Source: Acidobacteriota bacterium
Lineage (GTDB): Bacteria; Acidobacteriota; Vicinamibacteria; Vicinamibacterales; UBA8438
Assembly: GCA_009861545.1 (NCBI GenBank)
Contig: VXME01000015.1
Coordinates: forward strand, 1 to 54,754
Direction of reading: 5' to 3'
DNA: 54,754 nt
Both the position numbers and the translations under genes were made by a program. Positions 8,609-17,863 of this stretch are shown here, in pieces. Within the stretch, counting starts at the first letter, position 1. Every line of letters begins with the position of its first letter. Under the pieces are notes generated by a model. The model was given only the letters and a program-made list of their open reading frames with translations, ran no database searches and was not told where the DNA came from.

Positions 8609-11008
8609 ATGAGTTGCGCACGACTGTCCGCCTTCGTCGTTCCTACCTTCGGACGCCGACCCGAATCCCGTCGCGGCGGTTCCCGGAAGCCGCGCGCTTC
8701 CGCGGTCCCCCTCCCGACGCCCTCGTCGCCAGACGGTTCGTCGACGAAGGGCGGATCGGCCGGAGTTCTCGTCGCCGGCTTCCTGGTAGCGGCGGCCACC
8801 TGCCTCGCCATCCTCCCGGCGGCCGTCGATGCCCAGCAGCGCACGCTGACCATCGCCGATATCTACGATCCCACGCGGCGGGTCAACTTCGACGGCAACG
8901 CCCCGTTCGGGCTGACGTGGCTGGACGACAGCCACTACCTCGAACGGCGCTCGCCGCGGGACGCCTCCGGCAGCCCTCTCGTCCGGGTGGACGCCCTCAC
9001 GGGCGAGCGAACGCCGCTCTACGAGGTCGCGCCGTTCGAGGCGGCGGTGGCGGCGCTGCCGGGCCTGAGCGCGGCGGACGCCAGGCGCATCGCACGACAG
9101 GCGGGGCACGTGTCGAACGCGGACCGCGCGGCGTTGGTCTTCGACTTCGCCGACGACCTCTACCACTACGACTTCGGTACGGAGCGCGCGCGGCGGCTCA
9201 CCGCCACCCCGGAGGCCGAGGACGAGGTGTCGCTCAGTCCCGACGGCCGGCTCGTCGCCTTCGTGCGCGGCGGCAACCTGATCGTCGTCGACGTCGAGCA
9301 CGGTCGCGAGCACGCGCTGACCACCGACGGGGGCGAGCGGGTCCGGAACGGACAGCTCGACTGGGTGTACCAGGAGGAGATCTACGGCCGCGGCAACTTC
9401 CGCGGCTACTGGTGGAGCCCCGACTCGTCCCGCATCACCTACCTGCAGCTCGACGACCGGGCCGTGCCGACCTTCACCGTCCTCGACCACATTCCGTATC
9501 ACCCCGAGGTCGAGCACTGGGAGTACCCCAAGGCGGGCGACACCAATCCGGTGGTCCGGCTCGGCATCGTCCGTGCGGCCGGCGGCGCGACGACCTGGAC
9601 CGATCTTTCCGGCTACCGGCCGTCCGATCCGCTCGTCGTCAACGTCGACTGGACGCCGGACAGCTCGCACGTCGTCTTCCAAGTGCAGGACCGCGAGCAG
9701 ACCTGGCTCGACCTGGTCCTGGCGGACCCGGACAGCGGATCCGTCGAGAAGGTGCTGCGCGAGACGACCGAGGCGTGGGTCAACGTCAACGGCCCGCCGA
9801 TCTGGCTGGAGGACGGCACCTTTCTCTGGCAGAGCGAGCGCTCCGGCTGGAAGCACCTGTACCACGTCGACCGATCCGGGGCGGTGAAACGCACCGTGAC
9901 GAGCGGCGAGTGGGAGGTCCGGCGTGTCCACGGCGTCGACGAGGGGAATGGCGTCGTCTATTTCTCCGCCACCGAACGCAGCCCCATCGGACTCGACGTC
10001 TACCGGGTGAATCTGGACGGTTCCGGGCTGCGCCGGCTCTCGGACGCGTCCGGTACCCACGGAGCGACGTTCAACCCGGGCCTGACGCACTACCTCGATC
10101 GCTGGAGCGACATCTCCACGCCGCCCCAGGTGCGCGTCCACGCGGCGGACGGGTCGGTGGCGCGCGTCGTGGCCGCGAACGAAGTGCGCGCGCTCCGCGA
10201 CTTCGACCTTCCCGCGCCGGAGTTCCTGCAGGTCGCCAACCGCGACGGGTTCGTGATGGAAGCGCTGATGATCAGGCCGCCCGACTTCGACCCGTCGCGC
10301 CGCTATCCCGTCTATCAGCACATCTACGGCGGCCCGCACGTGCAGCGGGTGCGCAACGCCTGGAGCCGCGAGACGCTCTACTGGCAGCTCCTGGCCCAGC
10401 ACGGCATCATCGTCTGGGTGCTCGACAACAGCACCGCCAGCGGCAAGGGGGCCGTTTCCACCTGGCCCGTCTACCAGCGCTTCGGCGAGCTCGAGCTGCG
10501 CGATCAGGAGGACGGCCTCGACTGGCTCGTCGGACAGGGCTACGTCGACCCCGACCGCATCGGCATCGAGGGCTGGAGCTACGGCGGCTTCATGGTCAGC
10601 TACGCGTTGACCCACAGCCGAGGCTGGTCGATGGGCATCGCCGGCGGCTCGGTGACCGACTGGCGCGACTACGACACCATCTACACCGAGCGCTACATGC
10701 GGATGCCGCAGAACAACCCGGACGGCTACCGGCGCAGCTCGCCCCGCTTCGACGCGGCCGACCTGCACGGCGCCCTGCTGCTCGTCCACGGATCGATGGA
10801 CGAGAACGTCCACATGCAGAACACGCTGCAGTTCGCTCTGGAGCTGCAGCGGGCCGGCAAGCCGTTCGACATGATGATCTACCCACGGTCGCGGCACCGG
10901 CTCGGCGGTCCCGACCTGGAGCTGCACCGGCGGGAGAAGATGCTGGCGTTCGTCCTCGAGCACCTGCGCCCCGAGGGCGCAGGAGCGGCCGGTTCATCGG
11001 GCGAATGA
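8609..11008 (+). CDS. Dipeptidyl peptidase IV-type serine peptidase (family S9B)
   Basis: This 799-residue protein has a basic N-terminal leader of about 50 residues, then a hydrophobic segment ending AVDAQQ (signal or anchor). A beta-propeller domain (about 80-540) carries the double-Glu motif at residues 256-257 (VYQEEIYGRG), which in DPP IV binds the substrate amino terminus. The C-terminal alpha/beta hydrolase domain has Ser657 in GWSYGG, Asp731 in HGSMDENVH and His763 in SRHRLGG, a complete triad. Such enzymes release X-Pro or X-Ala dipeptides. GGAGG lies seven bases before the ATG and supports this long-leader start. It is divergent from the M49 gene, so the pair probably digests peptides in the periplasm. 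Confidence 0.93.
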   Translation: MSCARLSAFVVPTFGRRPESRRGGSRKPRASAVPLPTPSSPDGSSTKGGSAGVLVAGFLVAAATCLAILPAAVDAQQRTLTIADIYDPTRRVNFDGNAPFGLTWLDDSHYLERRSPRDASGSPLVRVDALTGERTPLYEVAPFEAAVAALPGLSAADARRIARQAGHVSNADRAALVFDFADDLYHYDFGTERARRLTATPEAEDEVSLSPDGRLVAFVRGGNLIVVDVEHGREHALTTDGGERVRNGQLDWVYQEEIYGRGNFRGYWWSPDSSRITYLQLDDRAVPTFTVLDHIPYHPEVEHWEYPKAGDTNPVVRLGIVRAAGGATTWTDLSGYRPSDPLVVNVDWTPDSSHVVFQVQDREQTWLDLVLADPDSGSVEKVLRETTEAWVNVNGPPIWLEDGTFLWQSERSGWKHLYHVDRSGAVKRTVTSGEWEVRRVHGVDEGNGVVYFSATERSPIGLDVYRVNLDGSGLRRLSDASGTHGATFNPGLTHYLDRWSDISTPPQVRVHAADGSVARVVAANEVRALRDFDLPAPEFLQVANRDGFVMEALMIRPPDFDPSRRYPVYQHIYGGPHVQRVRNAWSRETLYWQLLAQHGIIVWVLDNSTASGKGAVSTWPVYQRFGELELRDQEDGLDWLVGQGYVDPDRIGIEGWSYGGFMVSYALTHSRGWSMGIAGGSVTDWRDYDTIYTERYMRMPQNNPDGYRRSSPRFDAADLHGALLLVHGSMDENVHMQNTLQFALELQRAGKPFDMMIYPRSRHRLGGPDLELHRREKMLAFVLEHLRPEGAGAAGSSGE

Positions 11009-11081
11009 ACGAACCAGGCGGCCCACTGCCACGCTCGGACTTCGCCGCACCGGCCGCGGGCAGGGCCGAACGGTCTTCGGA

Positions 11082-11444
11082 TCAGTCGTCCCGATGGACG
11101 GTCGCCGGAGAGAACGCGGGCAGGCAGACGGCGATGTACTCGGCGCCACCCGGCTTCGGGCTGCTGTAACGTACCCATTCGCCCGGCGCCGCCACGACGG
11201 CCTGACCGGCCGCGACGTCGAGGCGGCCTCCCTCGTGCTCCACGCGCAGCAGGCCGCGGAGCACGACCGTAATCTCCTCGAACTCCGGCCTCTGGCCCGG
11301 CTCTTCCCATCCCGCCGGCGACACCATGCGGGCGACGCTCACCTGCCGGTGTCCGGAATTGACCCGCCCGGCGAACTCCTGGATCTGCTTGGGCTTCGTT
11401 CCGGCCGCTTCGACGATGGACGGACGCTCGATCAGGATGGGCAT
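11082..11444 (-). CDS. Small single-domain cupin protein
   Basis: This 120-residue protein carries a conserved cupin barrel. The first motif region includes GWEEPGQRPEFEEITVVLRG and the second includes VAAPGEWVRYSSPKPGGAEYI. The metal-ligand histidines of the first cupin motif are largely replaced by Glu, so metal binding is uncertain. The start at 11444 follows a GGGGG run seven bases upstream, and the gene begins 11 bp after the SDR stop, so the two are co-transcribed. A role as a ligand-binding or isomerase partner of the SDR is only inferred. Confidence 0.8.
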   Translation of the reverse strand: MPILIERPSIVEAAGTKPKQIQEFAGRVNSGHRQVSVARMVSPAGWEEPGQRPEFEEITVVLRGLLRVEHEGGRLDVAAGQAVVAAPGEWVRYSSPKPGGAEYIAVCLPAFSPATVHRDD

Positions 11445-11455
11445 CGGTTGTCCCC

Positions 11456-12196
11456 CTACCGCAGGTGCCGGCCGCCGTCCACGCGGATCGTCTCGCCGGT
11501 GATGAAGTCCGACTCGAGCAGGCCGACGACGGTGTCGGCTATTTCCTGCGCGCCGCCCCAGCGGCCCACGGGCGTCGCCCGCTCGACCGCCTCGATGTCC
11601 CCGGCGTCCAGATCCGGAGGCGGCACCATCGGGCCGGGCGCAACGGTGTTGACGAGAATCCCGTCGCCGGCGAGCTCCAGCGCCAGGGCCTCCGTGAGTC
11701 CGATCACGGCTCGTTTCGCAACGTAGTACGGGAGATATCCAGCGTAGCGCGGTCGGCCGCTGGCGGCGGTCCAGTCGCTGAAGTGGACGATGCGCCCCCC
11801 GCCGGCGGCGCGCAGATGCGGCACCGCCGCCCGCGCCAGCCGCCATGCGGCCGAGAGATCGACGTCGAGCGCCCCGGTCCAGTCCGCGTCCGTCAACGCG
11901 TCGAAGGAGGTATGCCGGTAGACCGACGCCATGTGGATCAGAATATCGAGGCGGCCGAATCGCGCGGCGGTTTCGTCGACCAGCCGCTCCACCTCGAGCC
12001 GCTGCGCGAGATCCGCACGCGCGACCGCCGCCACGCGCCCGGCGCCGCGTACGCGATCGGCCGCCGTCTCCGCTTCGGCACCGGATCGATTGTAGGAGAG
12101 AGCGACGTCCACGCCGCATCTCGCCAGCCGCTCGGCGACCGCCGCGCCGATACGCCTGCCGCCCGTGATGAGCGCGACCTTGCCGGTCAGCTCCAT
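11456..12196 (-). CDS. Short-chain dehydrogenase/reductase
   Basis: This 246-residue SDR has a Rossmann N-terminus with TGGRRIGAAVAERLA, a pteridine-reductase-like variant of TGxxxGxG where the Arg pair suggests NADPH preference. Catalytic Ser lies near FSDWTAAS and the YxxxK motif is in PYYVAKRA; the C-terminus reads FITGETIRVDGGRHLR. ATG at 12196 is preferred; a GTG at 12211 would add five residues without a better ribosome site. The substrate is unknown. Resemblance to FolM/PTR1 pteridine reductases is worth testing because a pterin-cofactor enzyme is encoded upstream. Confidence 0.85.
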   Translation of the reverse strand: MELTGKVALITGGRRIGAAVAERLARCGVDVALSYNRSGAEAETAADRVRGAGRVAAVARADLAQRLEVERLVDETAARFGRLDILIHMASVYRHTSFDALTDADWTGALDVDLSAAWRLARAAVPHLRAAGGGRIVHFSDWTAASGRPRYAGYLPYYVAKRAVIGLTEALALELAGDGILVNTVAPGPMVPPPDLDAGDIEAVERATPVGRWGGAQEIADTVVGLLESDFITGETIRVDGGRHLR

Positions 12197-12246
12197 GACC
12201 TGCGAACCCACACCGAGTCCGGGGTTCTACTCCCCGACCGACAAGG

Positions 12247-12274
12247 TGCACCGCTTCTACGGCGCAGGCCCCTA
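12247..12274 (-). terminator. 3'-end hairpin, degenerate repeat copy
   Basis: On the minus strand the TAG stop at 12272-12274 is followed by GGGCCTGCGCCGTAGAAGCG and then GTGCACC. TGCGCCG pairs with CGGTGCA (one G-U pair) around a six-base loop. It matches the stem B arm of the twin-hairpin repeat and lacks stem A. It ends the hypothetical gene and separates the molybdenum hydroxylase genes from the SDR-cupin pair. Confidence 0.5.
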
Positions 12275-12793
12275 GCGCGAATCGCCGCCACCGCCTTGAC
12301 CGCCGTCCGGCGCCTGGTTCGAAGCGCCGCCCGGCTCGTGCACGTGCCGCTCCGCGTCCTCGGCCGGCGGCGTGTGCGCCGGCTGCACGGCGTCGGGCCG
12401 CAGGATCTCGTCGAGCAGGAACACGTCGGTCAGCAACGCACGGAGGTGGATCATCCCGTTGAGGTTGTCGACCATCTGCGACGTGATGCCCGGCTGCGCC
12501 AGGACCAACTGCACTGCTGCGCGTCCGGCCGCCGAGTCCCGTTGCATGACCTCGATGAACGCCCGGTAGCGGTCGCCGTTCTGCGGGCCGCGCTCCTCCG
12601 CCAGCGCCAGGAAGCTCCCTGGCAGCTCGCCCAGCGTCGCCGCCATCTTCTCCAGGCGCTCGCGCACGAGCTTGTCGTTCGCAAGCGCCATCTGCAGGTT
12701 GACGCCCCTGGCCGCGTATGCGAGACAGTACTCGTACGTCTCTTCGACGACGTTGACGTGCGCCTGCAGCGCTTGCGTCGCGGACTGCGACAT
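12272..12793 (-). CDS. Hypothetical protein of the molybdenum-hydroxylase gene group
   Basis: Start at ATG 12793 is favoured by a GAGGTGG upstream; an ATG at 12811 would add six residues. The 173-residue product is predominantly helical and has no signal peptide or membrane segment. The C-terminal 40 residues are a His/Pro/Gly/Asp-rich low-complexity tail. I do not recognise a family. It lies 121 bp downstream of the cytochrome b gene on the same strand, so an accessory role for that enzyme, for example in assembly, is possible but unproven. Confidence 0.6.
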   Translation of the reverse strand: MSQSATQALQAHVNVVEETYEYCLAYAARGVNLQMALANDKLVRERLEKMAATLGELPGSFLALAEERGPQNGDRYRAFIEVMQRDSAAGRAAVQLVLAQPGITSQMVDNLNGMIHLRALLTDVFLLDEILRPDAVQPAHTPPAEDAERHVHEPGGASNQAPDGGQGGGGDSR

Positions 12794-12914
12794 TACAGCC
12801 ACCTCACCCATCCGCTACGGCACCGACCGGACGCCGTGCGCCGTACACAAGAGGAGCGACGCCAAGCCTTGCCCGGCGCCGCCCCACGGATTACCCAGTC
12901 GAACGCGAACGGTA

Positions 12915-13748
12915 CTAACCCTTCGACGTCGATCCCTTGGACACGTCCCAACGCTCCGGATCGTGATGGTCCAGATAGTGCCGGCGATCCACCGACCCGA
13001 AGAGCATCGACTTCGTCAGCCAGAACTTGTCGGGCCGAATCGCGAAGTAGATGTGGGTCAGCGTCAACATCACGAACAGCACCGCGCCGAGGCCGTGGAG
13101 GGTGTACATCAGCCCCCAGGTCGGCTCCGAGAGCAGGTACGCGTTCCGCGGTACCAGCGCGTTCTCGATCCGGAACATCATGACGAGCCCCGTTCCGATC
13201 ACGGCCAGTCCCGCCAGCATGACGGCGGTGTGGTACAGCTTGTGGTCCAGCGGGTACTTCCCGTGCTTCTTGATTTCGCCGGCCTCGTGCCCCATCTGGC
13301 GCTTGACCCGCTGCACCGCCTCGTCCATGTCGTCCGGAAGAATCCAGATCGACCAGAAGTCGAGGTAGAAGGTCGCGTGCACGATGTGGTAGAGAATCGA
13401 AATCGTCAGAACGATGCCGGCGATCCAGTGGATGGTGACCCACGCGAACTGGATGCCGACGATCGGGAAGAAACCGGTCACCAGCAGCACCAGCATCGCC
13501 GCCGCCATCACCCAGTGGAATATCCGGGCCCACAGGGTGTGCCGCTCGATCGTGTCAGGGATGTCCGCAGCCGCCTCCTCCTGGCCGCCGTTCGCCCTCG
13601 CCAGCTTCGGCAGCCAGACGGCTGCGTACACCACGTGGAACACGATGAAGGCGATTCCGGCCCAGAAAAACAGGTAGAGCAAGTCCCAGGAGACCCGAAT
13701 CAGGGTCTCCTGGCCCCACGGATTGGTTCCCCACTGAAACAGTTCCAT
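12915..13748 (-). CDS. Membrane cytochrome b subunit (b561 / formate-dehydrogenase gamma type)
   Basis: This 277-residue protein has about five membrane helices and histidines within them in typical heme b contexts (FHWVMAAAM, VTIHWIAGI, LYHIVHATF, LTHIYFAIR). This is the pattern of the Ni-hydrogenase/formate dehydrogenase cytochrome b561 family. The stop codon of the FAD-subunit gene abuts its ATG (TAG then ATG, no spacing), so translation is coupled. It would accept electrons from the exported molybdenum hydroxylase and pass them to quinone, instead of the soluble acceptors used by xanthine dehydrogenases. The C-terminal 40 residues are soluble and charged. Confidence 0.88.
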   Translation of the reverse strand: MELFQWGTNPWGQETLIRVSWDLLYLFFWAGIAFIVFHVVYAAVWLPKLARANGGQEEAAADIPDTIERHTLWARIFHWVMAAAMLVLLVTGFFPIVGIQFAWVTIHWIAGIVLTISILYHIVHATFYLDFWSIWILPDDMDEAVQRVKRQMGHEAGEIKKHGKYPLDHKLYHTAVMLAGLAVIGTGLVMMFRIENALVPRNAYLLSEPTWGLMYTLHGLGAVLFVMLTLTHIYFAIRPDKFWLTKSMLFGSVDRRHYLDHHDPERWDVSKGSTSKG

Positions 13749-14750
13749 CTACGCCTCGGCACCTTGAACGGACCGCTTCACGAGGTTGCGCAGCAACGTC
13801 ACCTTGTACGCGTTGTGCCGCAACGTTCGCACCCCGTTGATGGCGATGTCGCCGGCTTCCATCGCAACCGCCAGACCCACCTGACGGCCGCGCACCGCAT
13901 CCTCGGCCGCCAGGAACCGCACCGGATAGGGCGCGACGCCGTTGGCCACGATACGAATGTCCTCGACCACGCCGTTGCTGATCTTCGCCGCCGACGCCAC
14001 GTTGGCGAGCGGGAAGTCCCACACGGCCCGGTCCCTGGCCTTCTCGAAGTAGAACCGCGTGTTCGCGAAGGTCCACGGAATCCGGATCGACGTGAGAATG
14101 TCACCCGGCTGCAGCGCCGTCATGCGCATGATGTCGACGGCTGGACCAATGAAGAAGTCCTGCGCCGGGATGACCCGCTCGCCGGTGCTGTTGCGAACGA
14201 CCATCTCTGCGTCGAGCGCCACGAGCACCGGAGCGGTGTCCGACGGGTTGACGGCCACGCAACGGCTTGCGCCGAGAATGGCATGCTCGCGGTTCATCGC
14301 GGTCGGGGTATCCGCGTAGCAGATGTTGCCCCCGGCGCGATAACAGCTCCAGCCGTCTCGGTAGTACCAGCAGCGGGTGTCCTGGCCGACGTTGCCGCCG
14401 AGGGTGCCCTGGTTCTGGATCTGCGGCGACGCCGCCTGCGACGCGGAGTCGGCGAGCATGCTGAACTGCTCCGACACCTCGGGGTGCCGGATGACGTCCC
14501 GCAGCGTCGCCATCGCGCCGATCTCGAGTCCGCCGCCCAGGGAGCGGATCTCACTCAACTCGGAGATGCCGCCGAGGTCGACGACGGCGGCGGGCTTCTT
14601 GACGCGGTCCTTCAGCCAATCCCAGGTGTCCAGCCCACCCGCCAGCACCCAGGCATCGGCGCCGTACTGATCGAGCACTCCCAGCGCCTCCTCCGTGCTG
14701 GCAGGCTGGAAGAGCTGAAATGCCGGCATCTTGTCGCGAATCACGGCCAT
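13749..14750 (-). CDS. Molybdenum hydroxylase FAD-binding subunit (CoxM/XdhB-like)
   Basis: This 333-residue protein matches the FAD-binding middle subunit. Its N-terminal half has the FAD pyrophosphate loop ADAWVLAGGLDTWDWLKD and the second motif LGGNVGQDTRCWYYRD; the C-terminal CO-dehydrogenase flavoprotein domain follows. Family role: transfer of electrons from the FeS subunit through FAD. It has no signal peptide, so it would be exported with the Tat-bearing subunit if the complex is periplasmic. A strong GGGAGAAG precedes the ATG. Two extra Cys in the LGGNVGQDTRCW region and near SCYRAGGN resemble members with an extra [4Fe-4S] cluster (4-hydroxybenzoyl-CoA reductase type), but that is uncertain. 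Confidence 0.9.
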   Translation of the reverse strand: MAVIRDKMPAFQLFQPASTEEALGVLDQYGADAWVLAGGLDTWDWLKDRVKKPAAVVDLGGISELSEIRSLGGGLEIGAMATLRDVIRHPEVSEQFSMLADSASQAASPQIQNQGTLGGNVGQDTRCWYYRDGWSCYRAGGNICYADTPTAMNREHAILGASRCVAVNPSDTAPVLVALDAEMVVRNSTGERVIPAQDFFIGPAVDIMRMTALQPGDILTSIRIPWTFANTRFYFEKARDRAVWDFPLANVASAAKISNGVVEDIRIVANGVAPYPVRFLAAEDAVRGRQVGLAVAMEAGDIAINGVRTLRHNAYKVTLLRNLVKRSVQGAEA

Positions 14751-14783
14751 TGTTTCTTCTCCCTTTACCTTCCCAGTGTGGCG

Positions 14784-17210
14784 CTAGACGTGCGTCGACA
14801 GCTTGTTGTGAGCCTCGTCGAGATCGTGATTGAGCATCGTCAGAATCATGTCGCCCATGATCGGCGAGCGGTTGAAGTCGACGTTGCCGCCCAGCGCGTC
14901 GGAGATGGCGTTGAGCACCGCTCCCGCGCCCGCCCCGACCGGCGCCTCGCCGATGCCCTTGGCGCCTAGCGGGTTGAAGGGATCCGGGTCGTCCGAGACG
15001 CTCCAGGCCATCTCCTGGTCGTGCGGCGCGTCGAGGATCGTCGGCGGCCGGTTCGAGTAGAACCGCTTCGCCACGTGCAGCCCCCACTGCGGGTCCATGA
15101 CCCACTTCTGGCCAAGCGCCACACCGAAGCCCTGAATCCCGCCGCCGTGCACCTGACCCGCGAAGTTCTGCGGGTGCAGAACCGTCCCGGCGTCGGAGGC
15201 CACCTTGTAGTCCTTCAACACCACCGCCCCGGTCTCGGTGTCCACCTCGACCTCGGCGAAGCCGATGCAGAACGACATGTTCCGGCCACCGGTCTCGAAG
15301 TTGTCCTTGGCGGCGACCACGAGTCCCCGACCGGCGAGCGCGGTGGCCGACCGCGTCGTCATCTCGTTGAGGTCCTCGGGCAACTGCGACCCGTCGTAGA
15401 CGCCGCCGAGCTGGATGGCGCGCTCGGCCGCCTGACCGAACGTCATCGCCTGCCCGCGGTTGCCGCGACGGAAGACGCGGCCTTCCCCGACGTCGAAGCT
15501 GTCCGGCTCGCCGCCGAACCGGTCCGCCGCGATCTCCTGGAGGCGCTTCTTGGCCTCCAGGCCGGCCGCCCAGTTCGAGCGGGTGTGGCCGTGGGTCGTC
15601 TGGCTGCCGCCCTGGATCGCGCTCCACGGCAGATGCTTGCTGGTGTCGCCCCAGACCACCTCGGCCTGCTCCCACGGCGTGTCGAGCGCTTCCATCGCCG
15701 CGCGCGACGTGTCGGAGAACGACTCCGTGCCGAGGTTGCCGACGCCGGTGTGAATCTCGACCATGCCGTCGGGCCGAATCACCAGCAGGCCGTCGACGCC
15801 CGATGTTCCGGCGGAGTACGAGCTGATCGCAACGCCGACCCCGGTCACCTTGGAGCCGTTGCGCTGGCCGCTGCGCGCCTTCATGCCTTCCCAGTCGAAC
15901 TCCTCGCGCGCCTTGTCGATGGCTTCCTTCGGGAAGGCGCTCGAGACGTTGCCCTGCCGCCCCTGCCGCGGGCGGCCGAACAGCGCCTGCCCCTGCGGGG
16001 CGTTGGTGTGGATGATGTCGAGCCGGTCGAGGCCGAGCTGCCGCGCCGCCTTGTCGACGACCGGCGCGAACATCGCGACCGCCTGGACGCCGCCCGGCGC
16101 ACGCTGCGCACCGCGCGGAGGCGTGTTCGTGTAGACGGTCATGCCCCGCACCCGCATGTTCGCGGGCTGATACATCAGCGAAGCCTGGTCGCCGCACGAC
16201 ATGTAGTCGCCGGACCGGCCGTAGGGGCCGCCGTCCTGAACCATCGTCAGGTCGATGGCGACGATCCGGCCGTCGCTCTTGAACCCGAACTTGGCGCGGG
16301 CCTGGATGCCGGGCCGGGCGCGCCCGAAGAAGTTCTCTTCCTGCCGGGTCACGCGCATCATGACCGGCCTGCCCGCCTTGCGCGAGAGCAGCGCCGGAAT
16401 CCGCGACTGGATGGAGGCGGAGATCTTGCTGCCGAACCCGCCGCCGCAGTACTCGGCGACGAGCACGAGGTCGGTCGGATCGATGCCGATCCAGCGGGCC
16501 ATGCCGCCCTCGGTGCGGGCCGTGCTCTGGGTCGAGCAGTGCATGTAGCACTTGCCGTTCTGCCAGTAGGCCATCGCGGTACGGGTCTCGAGCGGCTGGT
16601 GCGACAGCGACGCGGAGAACACCGATTCGTCGAGAATCAGATCCGCCTCGGCGAACCCGGCGTCGACGTCGCCGACCTGCCACTCGTCGGTCACCTCGCC
16701 GCCCGTCGGCATGATGCCGCGGTCGAACCCGGCCCAGTCGACGTTGTCCCACTTGATCGTCGACAGGTCGCGGCCGGCCATCGTGTTGCCGTCGAGCCGC
16801 GCGTTCGGGCCGCCCGGACGCAGGCTGTCCATCGGGTCGAGAACGAAGGGCAGCGGCTCGAAGTCGATCTGCACCGCCTCGACCGCCTCCGCCGCGGTCT
16901 CTTCGTCGACCGCCGCGATGGCCAGAATCGGCTCGCCCTCGTACAAGGGCTCGTTGGTCAGACCCGCTTCCTGCGGCGCCTCGGCCTCGGGCAGATCGTC
17001 CGCGGTCAGAATCGCTTCCACCCCGGGCATCGCCATCGCCGCGCTGGTGTCCAGGCGTCGAACGCGCGCGTGCGGCATCGGGCTGACGAGCAGCTTCGTG
17101 AAGAGCATGCCCTCCGCGCGAAAGTCCTCGGCGTACTTCGCACGCCCCGTGACCTTGGCGAGGATGTCGGGCGTCGTGTAGTTCTTGCCGATCAGCTTGT
17201 AGTCAGCCAT
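14784..17210 (-). CDS. Molybdenum hydroxylase large (molybdopterin-binding) subunit
   Basis: This 808-residue protein starts after GAGGAG and has the xanthine oxidase-family layout: an N-terminal a/b hammerhead (about 20-125) with AKVTGRAKYAEDF, then the molybdopterin-binding domains. Motifs include EYCGGGFGSKIS, GAQRAPGGVQ and HGGGIQGFGVALGQ. The catalytic base is Glu755 in GAKGIGEAPVGAG. It has no signal peptide. The protein is closest in style to aldehyde/aromatic hydroxylases; CoxL-type CO dehydrogenase is unlikely because its Cys-bearing active-site loop is not seen. The substrate cannot be told from sequence. It lies two bases after the FeS gene and is clearly in its operon. Confidence 0.92.
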   Translation of the reverse strand: MADYKLIGKNYTTPDILAKVTGRAKYAEDFRAEGMLFTKLLVSPMPHARVRRLDTSAAMAMPGVEAILTADDLPEAEAPQEAGLTNEPLYEGEPILAIAAVDEETAAEAVEAVQIDFEPLPFVLDPMDSLRPGGPNARLDGNTMAGRDLSTIKWDNVDWAGFDRGIMPTGGEVTDEWQVGDVDAGFAEADLILDESVFSASLSHQPLETRTAMAYWQNGKCYMHCSTQSTARTEGGMARWIGIDPTDLVLVAEYCGGGFGSKISASIQSRIPALLSRKAGRPVMMRVTRQEENFFGRARPGIQARAKFGFKSDGRIVAIDLTMVQDGGPYGRSGDYMSCGDQASLMYQPANMRVRGMTVYTNTPPRGAQRAPGGVQAVAMFAPVVDKAARQLGLDRLDIIHTNAPQGQALFGRPRQGRQGNVSSAFPKEAIDKAREEFDWEGMKARSGQRNGSKVTGVGVAISSYSAGTSGVDGLLVIRPDGMVEIHTGVGNLGTESFSDTSRAAMEALDTPWEQAEVVWGDTSKHLPWSAIQGGSQTTHGHTRSNWAAGLEAKKRLQEIAADRFGGEPDSFDVGEGRVFRRGNRGQAMTFGQAAERAIQLGGVYDGSQLPEDLNEMTTRSATALAGRGLVVAAKDNFETGGRNMSFCIGFAEVEVDTETGAVVLKDYKVASDAGTVLHPQNFAGQVHGGGIQGFGVALGQKWVMDPQWGLHVAKRFYSNRPPTILDAPHDQEMAWSVSDDPDPFNPLGAKGIGEAPVGAGAGAVLNAISDALGGNVDFNRSPIMGDMILTMLNHDLDEAHNKLSTHV

Positions 17211-17212
17211 CG

Positions 17213-17863
17213 TCAGCTCCTCATCCCGTTACGCGTATACTCGCACGCCTTCTCGGCGACGTTGAGGATCTTGTTGTAGTCGATGCACCGGCAGATGTTG
17301 CCGGCGAGATGGTGCGCGCACTCGCCCCGGGTCGCGTTGGGGTTCTCTTCGGTCAGGTTGACCATGTTCATCACGAAGCCGGGCATGCAGAAGGCACACT
17401 GGAAGCCCTGCAGGTCGACGACCGCCTGCTGCACCGGATGCAGCGTCCCGTCGGCGCCCTCGAGCCCCTCGATGGTCTGCACTTCGCGGCCGCGAACCTG
17501 ATGGGTCAGGGTCGAGCAGGAGTACTGCGGCACGCCATCCACGAGAACGGTGCAGGCGCCGCACTCGGCGCGGTCGCAGCCGATCTTCGTGCCGGTCAGA
17601 CCCAGCTTGTACCGCAGGGTCATGGCCAGGGTCTCCTGCGGCATGACGTCGACGCGGCGCTGCTGCCCGTTGACGTTCAACGTCACCAGCCGCTCGACGG
17701 CGCCCGGCGCCTGCGCCAGGGCCACGCCGTGACCGTTCCGCAGAACGTAGTTCGACGCCGATACGCTGGCGCCGGTGGCGATCACTCCCTTGATGAAGCC
17801 CCGCCGTGAAACGCCCTGCTGCTCTGTAGTTGTCTGCACTTGCGTGTGCGCCACGTCTCCCAT
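17213..17863 (-). CDS. Molybdenum hydroxylase [2Fe-2S] subunit with Tat signal
   Basis: This 216-residue protein has an N-terminal extension with the twin-arginine motif SRRGFIKG and a hydrophobic stretch (about residues 20-50) ending near ALAQA. A plant-type ferredoxin domain follows with GCDRAECGACTVL and a later CST, then the helical second FeS domain with QCAFCMPG and NICRC. All eight cluster cysteines are present. It is the first gene of the operon and starts after GAGGAGG. Because only this subunit bears a Tat signal, the folded three-subunit enzyme is probably exported by piggyback. Confidence 0.93.
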   Translation of the reverse strand: MGDVAHTQVQTTTEQQGVSRRGFIKGVIATGASVSASNYVLRNGHGVALAQAPGAVERLVTLNVNGQQRRVDVMPQETLAMTLRYKLGLTGTKIGCDRAECGACTVLVDGVPQYSCSTLTHQVRGREVQTIEGLEGADGTLHPVQQAVVDLQGFQCAFCMPGFVMNMVNLTEENPNATRGECAHHLAGNICRCIDYNKILNVAEKACEYTRNGMRS

